Source: Gonapodya prolifera JEL478
Lineage: Eukaryota; Monoblepharomycota; Monoblepharidomycetes; Monoblepharidales; Gonapodyaceae
Direction: 5' to 3'
Length of the DNA stretch: 64,000 bases
Assembly: GCA_001574975.1 (NCBI GenBank)
Contig: KQ965731.1
Coordinates: 1,299,737-1,363,736 of the forward strand
Part shown: positions 60,557-64,000 of the stretch, piece by piece
How positions within the stretch are numbered: position 1 is the first letter of the stretch
How the letters are laid out: every line of letters begins with the position of its first letter
Position numbers and translations under genes: made by a program
The notes under the pieces: generated by a model
What the model was told of the DNA's origin: nothing
Database searches by the model: none
What the model saw: the letters and a program-made list of their open reading frames with translations, nothing else

Positions 60557-61225
60557 TGTCATGAAACGATAAAAGTCACGTAATTCATCGCACTCCAGTC
60601 CGATCACCCGTGATAATAACAAATCTCGGTCTCCCGACACCTCCCCAAGAACGGGAAATACTCTTCCCAACATCCCAATCCCTTCCACTTGACAGCGACG
60701 TCCAGAACGCGTTCCGACGAGTGGATGGGGATGCTGTCCCAATCGGGACGGATGGACCACCTGCAAGGACACAAGGCACTGCGAGAGGTAGAGCCCGACA
60801 GGAGTAATGGACGGGAATGGGCAGTACATACTTGGGCAGGATTCTTTGCGAGGACCATTTCACACAGAGACGCCGGCGGTCTCCCCATACACGACGATTT
60901 CTTTCTTCATTCATGCAACTGTTTATTTCATATGTTATTCTTTTAAGTTCTTTTGCGATACTTGCAGGGCATCACGGCTCGGGAACGACTTTTACATTAC
61001 GTTCCCATTCGCGGTGCGCTGGACCACGGACACTGACTCTTCTTAGTTCTTTCTCTCTTAACTTTTTTTTTTTTTAATTTCGTGCTGTGCACTTCATGCA
61101 TATTTGTAGCGTACATACACTTCAGTTCTTGTTGCAGTCACAGCCTCACGTCCCCCTCGCTCTCGACCTGGACGTCCCCCTCAGCGCCCTTCATGCCGGC
61201 GTGCAACCAAAAGTATCAGAATTGG

Positions 61226-63455
61226 TCAGAGCATGCTCCCGCACTCGGTCCCGACATCTCCAGGATATAAACCCACCTCGAATCCCGCCGCGAAAGAGCG
61301 CCCAACAACTTCGACCAGGTCCTGCGCGATGACGCTCCGCCCGCGGGTGCCGAACGCAACGCGCGAGGCGAGTCGGGTGAGGTGGCAGGCCGACCACGCC
61401 GCGAGCACGGGGCTGGGGACTGGAGACGCAGGGGGTGCGGGACTGAATGCAAAGGGAGTGCAGCGGTAAGGGTGGGCCGATGGGGAGTGTTGTTTGGTGG
61501 TCCGCGAGAAAATGCCGTGGGTGGGAAACAAAAAGGATTGACGGTGTCAGAGCGCTGTTCTGTGCCATTCCAACGTCGGGCAGCTCCGCGACCCCAAACC
61601 CACCCGAACCCGCCGCCGCGCGCGAGATCCGCCCACGCGAGAAACGTGGCCGTCGCGCCCGAGAGCAGGTCGCCTTGCCCTCCGCACCGCCGAGGCGAGC
61701 CCGGGGTCGAGCAGTGCACGACTGCGTGGTGCGGAGAGGGGGAGGGGGAGGGAAGGGGGAGGGTGTTGATGGGCAGTCAGTAGTTGGCAGTTGGCACGTG
61801 AGCGTGGGCAGTGTCGACGTCGACGGCGCGAGATTCGGTTTGAGCACAACGCAATTTGAACGATACGGAGGGAATATTTTCCTCTCCCCAACCCCCCCGG
61901 CTCCCAGCTCCACCAGATTGGGAATACTCGACTCCCCACTCCCCTTCGCCACCGAACCGAAGCAACTCACCGACAGACCCGTCCGAAATCACGTCCCTCG
62001 CCCCCTTTTGGACGACCGTGACGCCGCCGAGGGCCTGTGCGAGGAGCAGGCAGGCGGAGTCGGCGGGGGTGGAGGTGGGGATGTTCTGGGTGGTAGGGCG
62101 AGGGCGGAGGTGGGGGTGGGTTTAGGAAGGGTGGTTAGAAGTGAGAGGTGGGAGTGAGATGGAGGGAAGGTAGACGACATGCGAGGCCAAAGGGAGTGGA
62201 GGTTGTGTGTGGGCGGAGCACGCGCCAACGAAACCTCCAAAGCCACATGAGGCCCACCGTCACAAGCTTCGCGCCTCCATTCCACCCTCCAGCTCCGCGT
62301 TCCCCCTTGAACTTTGCACCTCCTTTCGACCCTCGACCTCCGCCTACACGCCCTCAACAGTTTCGCACCTCGGTTCGACCCTCGACCTCGACCTTTACCT
62401 TTGAAAGCTTCGCACCTCCATTCGACCTCCACCTCCACTTGCATCTCGAAAACTTCGCACCTCCTCCGTTGGACTCTCGCTACGCTCAGGTCTCACTACG
62501 GGCTAAAACGCACCATTTTCTCACACAAACGCTCAAACTCGTTCCCATTGGGGGTCACCACCGCGCGCGTGTACCCCTTGACCAAGTCCGGGTCGTTCTG
62601 GACAAGAAAAAGCCCGTCTGCGTCGACGACGACGGGCAGATCGCGGCGTCTGGCCTCTCGCAGTACGATGCGCGCCGCGTCCAGCATGGCCTTGTCTCGG
62701 GACAGACCCGGGCCCAGGAGGAGGACGTGGAGGCGGGGTAGAGTTGCCACGATGGGTTCGGCGAGCGTGGCGGGCGTAGGTGCGGGGACGTGGGGGGGAA
62801 GAAGGGAGATGGAGGAGGAAGAGCGAAGGGAGGGGTGGACGATGAGGTCGGGGGAGTAGGATTTGATGGGGGCGGCGGCAGAGTGCTCGCAGAAGATGTG
62901 GCAGAGGTCGGCGCCCTGGTTGTGCGGGGGTGGCGGGGCAAGGCAGTGCGGGATGCGAGAAGGGTGGAGAGTGTGGCAAGCGAATGCCGTAGGTGGTGCA
63001 CGGGGTGGTGGGGAAAACAAGACGCCGTTGGTGTGTAGCTATGGCCATGTGGCCCACACACGTGTGGCAACCGCAGACTCACCATGCGCAGCGCCGTCAT
63101 TCCCGCAAAGTAGGGCGCTCCTGTGTATCTGCCGCCACATGGACCGCGCACAGTGCCGGCGGCCCCATATGTCAGCATCCACCACCGCGACAAACGCCCA
63201 ACCTAAACCTCGCATCAGCTCACTCTTCGCTGCCGCCCACGATGGCGATCCTGCCTGGCACCGCGAATGCAAAAATGAAGGACGGATCGGGTCGGTTTGA
63301 GAGGGAGCGACTCGACTCGTGTAACCGCGCACAGCTCGCGCACCAGACTGGCCCTTGCGCAGGGACTGCACCGTCAGCGGAGGGATCGTGTGGCGTACCG
63401 CAGACAGAAGCTGCGTCGGCGATGGCGATGGAAGAGTCATGGTCGACTTCAACAC
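61226..63455 (-). CDS. ATP-dependent NAD(P)H-hydrate dehydratase (NNR repair)
   Basis: The enzyme (CARKD/NAXD family, ribokinase-like fold) dehydrates the damaged cofactor NAD(P)HX back to NAD(P)H using ATP. The start is MLKSTMTLPSPSPTQLLSAV at 63455, or the second Met at 63440. Exons join as [32 protein letters not shown] and then ADLCHIFCEHSAAAPIKSYS, PDLIVHPSLR, LHVLLLGPGLSRD, VVVDADGLFLVQNDPDLVKG and VVTPNGNEFERLCEKM. A long intron (about 62507-62085) full of tandem repeats follows, then LLAQALGGVTVVQKGARDVI, the ATP/Mg loop GSPRRCGGQGDLLSGATATF and ACHLTRLASRVAFGTRGRSV, with the stop at 61226. The GGQGDLLSG motif with the catalytic Asp is intact. The gene is very GC-rich, so long open frames on the other strand are shadows. 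Confidence 0.88.
62265..62470. repeat. five imperfect ~46-bp tandem repeats in an intron
   Basis: The core TTCGCACCTCCATTCGACC and close variants start at about 62266, 62312, 62361, 62407 and 62452, spaced 45-49 bp. They fall inside the long intron of the NAD(P)HX dehydratase gene. Read on the plus strand they give SFAPPFDP-like repeats, which is a by-product of the array. Confidence 0.75.
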
Positions 63456-63533
63456 GTGACCGCAGTCGGCAAGTTCTGCCGCCGGCTCAACTTCCGACTG
63501 GCAAGCGTGCAGCGATCAACGCACCACCTCTGG
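63456..63533. promoter_or_regulatory. very short bidirectional promoter
   Basis: Only 78 bp separates the start codon at 63455 (minus) from the likely start at 63534 (plus). Both promoters must overlap in this gap or extend into the genes. Confidence 0.35.
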
Positions 63534-64000
63534 ATGCCCAAGGAGAAACACAAGCGAAATACTTCACCTAAAAAAGAACGGTGCGTGACGCGGATGCCGC
63601 ACGTTCGAGCAATTTTGTTTGATGCAGATTGACCTGGATTCGATGCAGGCCCACTGACATTCTCAATCGACTCGAATCGGCACTGAAAGCGGGCATCTCT
63701 GAACATCGCCATGGTGTCGTGTCTGCAAGGCCCAAACTTGCGGCGACGTGCCTGGCCGCGCGGGGGAATCGGCCAGAGGTGCATCGTCGAGGCGTGATCG
63801 GAGCTTGCAGCGCATTACCACTGCCTGATGGACCGCTCCACCCGAGCCATAACGCTGGAAATATGCTGGATCTAACCGCTCTCGACGTTTACCAAGTCCC
63901 CCTGCCGGAACTCATGAGCACACCATATGATCACGGCCCACCGGCGCGATTCCTCACCCTCCCCGCCGACCTCATCTTTCTCGTCGACAACATAAACTCT
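63534..64000 (+). CDS. start of an unrecognised gene, possible F-box-like protein (runs off the window)
   Basis: The likely start is MPKEKHKRNTSPKKER at 63534. An intron (GTGCGT..GATGCAG, about 63581-63627) is followed by LTWIRCRPTDILNRLESALK in the same frame, and the frame stays open to the window end. Downstream reads SARPKLAATCLAARGNRPEV, LDLTALDVYQVPLPELM and, at the very edge, FLTLPADLIFLVDNI. This last piece resembles the first helix of an F-box (LP.ELI..I), but only that helix is in view. The gene is partial and the function is open. Confidence 0.4.

Noticed and set aside
61382-62157. Plus-strand frames of 133-236 codons rich in Arg and Gly
   Set aside because: They lie antisense to the GGQGDLLSG exon of the NAD(P)HX dehydratase.
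62148-62859. Plus-strand frame with SFAPPFDP-like peptide repeats
   Set aside because: The repeats come from the intronic minisatellite, and the rest is antisense to a conserved exon.
1-64000. CRISPR arrays, rRNA, tRNA, LTR or other virus-like elements
   Set aside because: No regular spaced repeats, no terminal repeats with reverse transcriptase or integrase motifs, and no capsid-like frame were seen. tRNA genes cannot be excluded by eye, but none stood out.

Overview
This looks like nuclear DNA from a fungus, most likely an early-diverging (chytrid-like) one. A Zn2Cys6 transcription factor, an Urc4-type uracil catabolism protein, a striatin homologue and a multidomain histidinol-phosphate aminotransferase point to fungi. 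A CHD6-9-type remodeler and a kinesin with an FHA domain are features that ascomycete yeasts have lost. Genes are packed on both strands and cut by many short introns (roughly 40-120 bp, GTRNGT..YAG, often with a CTRAY branch site 10-20 bp before the acceptor). I saw no bacterial operons, CRISPR array, rRNA, or clear transposon or virus-like element.

Layout. 50-1726(-): unrecognised gene. 2239-6961(-): large disordered/coiled-coil protein. 7492-10832(-): GH106-like glycosidase that reads as a decayed pseudogene. 11586-11927(+): HIG1-domain mitochondrial protein. 12021-12326(+): weak candidate for a small Cys-rich protein. 12657-15842(-): secreted copper amine oxidase. 16518-18142(-): histidinol-phosphate aminotransferase. 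18365-18987(-): MBF1 coactivator. 19300-20907(-): Zn2Cys6 regulator. 22011-24714(-): Ebp1/PA2G4-like protein. 25133-28700(+): FAT1/FATP-type acyl-CoA synthetase. 28777-30119(+): serine racemase-like PLP enzyme. 30412-32317(+): Urc4-like protein. 32652-35708(-): DOMON-cytochrome b561-cytochrome b5-b5 reductase fusion. About 36200-38746(+): Ser-rich single-pass membrane protein. 38981-43158(+): kinesin with FHA. 43170-46157(+): unrecognised large protein. 47214-54967(+): CHD6-9-like remodeler. 55113-58706(+): striatin. 58884-60556(+): B-type cyclin. 61226-63455(-): ATP-dependent NAD(P)HX dehydratase. 63534 to the window end(+): start of a possible F-box-like gene.

Most genes are housekeeping or signalling genes with no functional link. 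The most unusual item is the four-module redox protein at 32652-35708. It combines, in one chain, everything needed to carry electrons from cytosolic NAD(P)H through FAD, a b5 haem and membrane b561 haems to an extracellular DOMON domain. It is divergently arranged with a gene for a Ser-rich single-pass membrane protein. The second is the GH106-like gene, where at least six frame or stop lesions, one of them an exact 10-bp tandem duplication, break a protein that is otherwise recognisable end to end.

Exon boundaries were worked out by hand from splice motifs and reading-frame continuity. Where a junction could not be closed, the entry says so. A few unresolved junctions could be assembly errors rather than biology.
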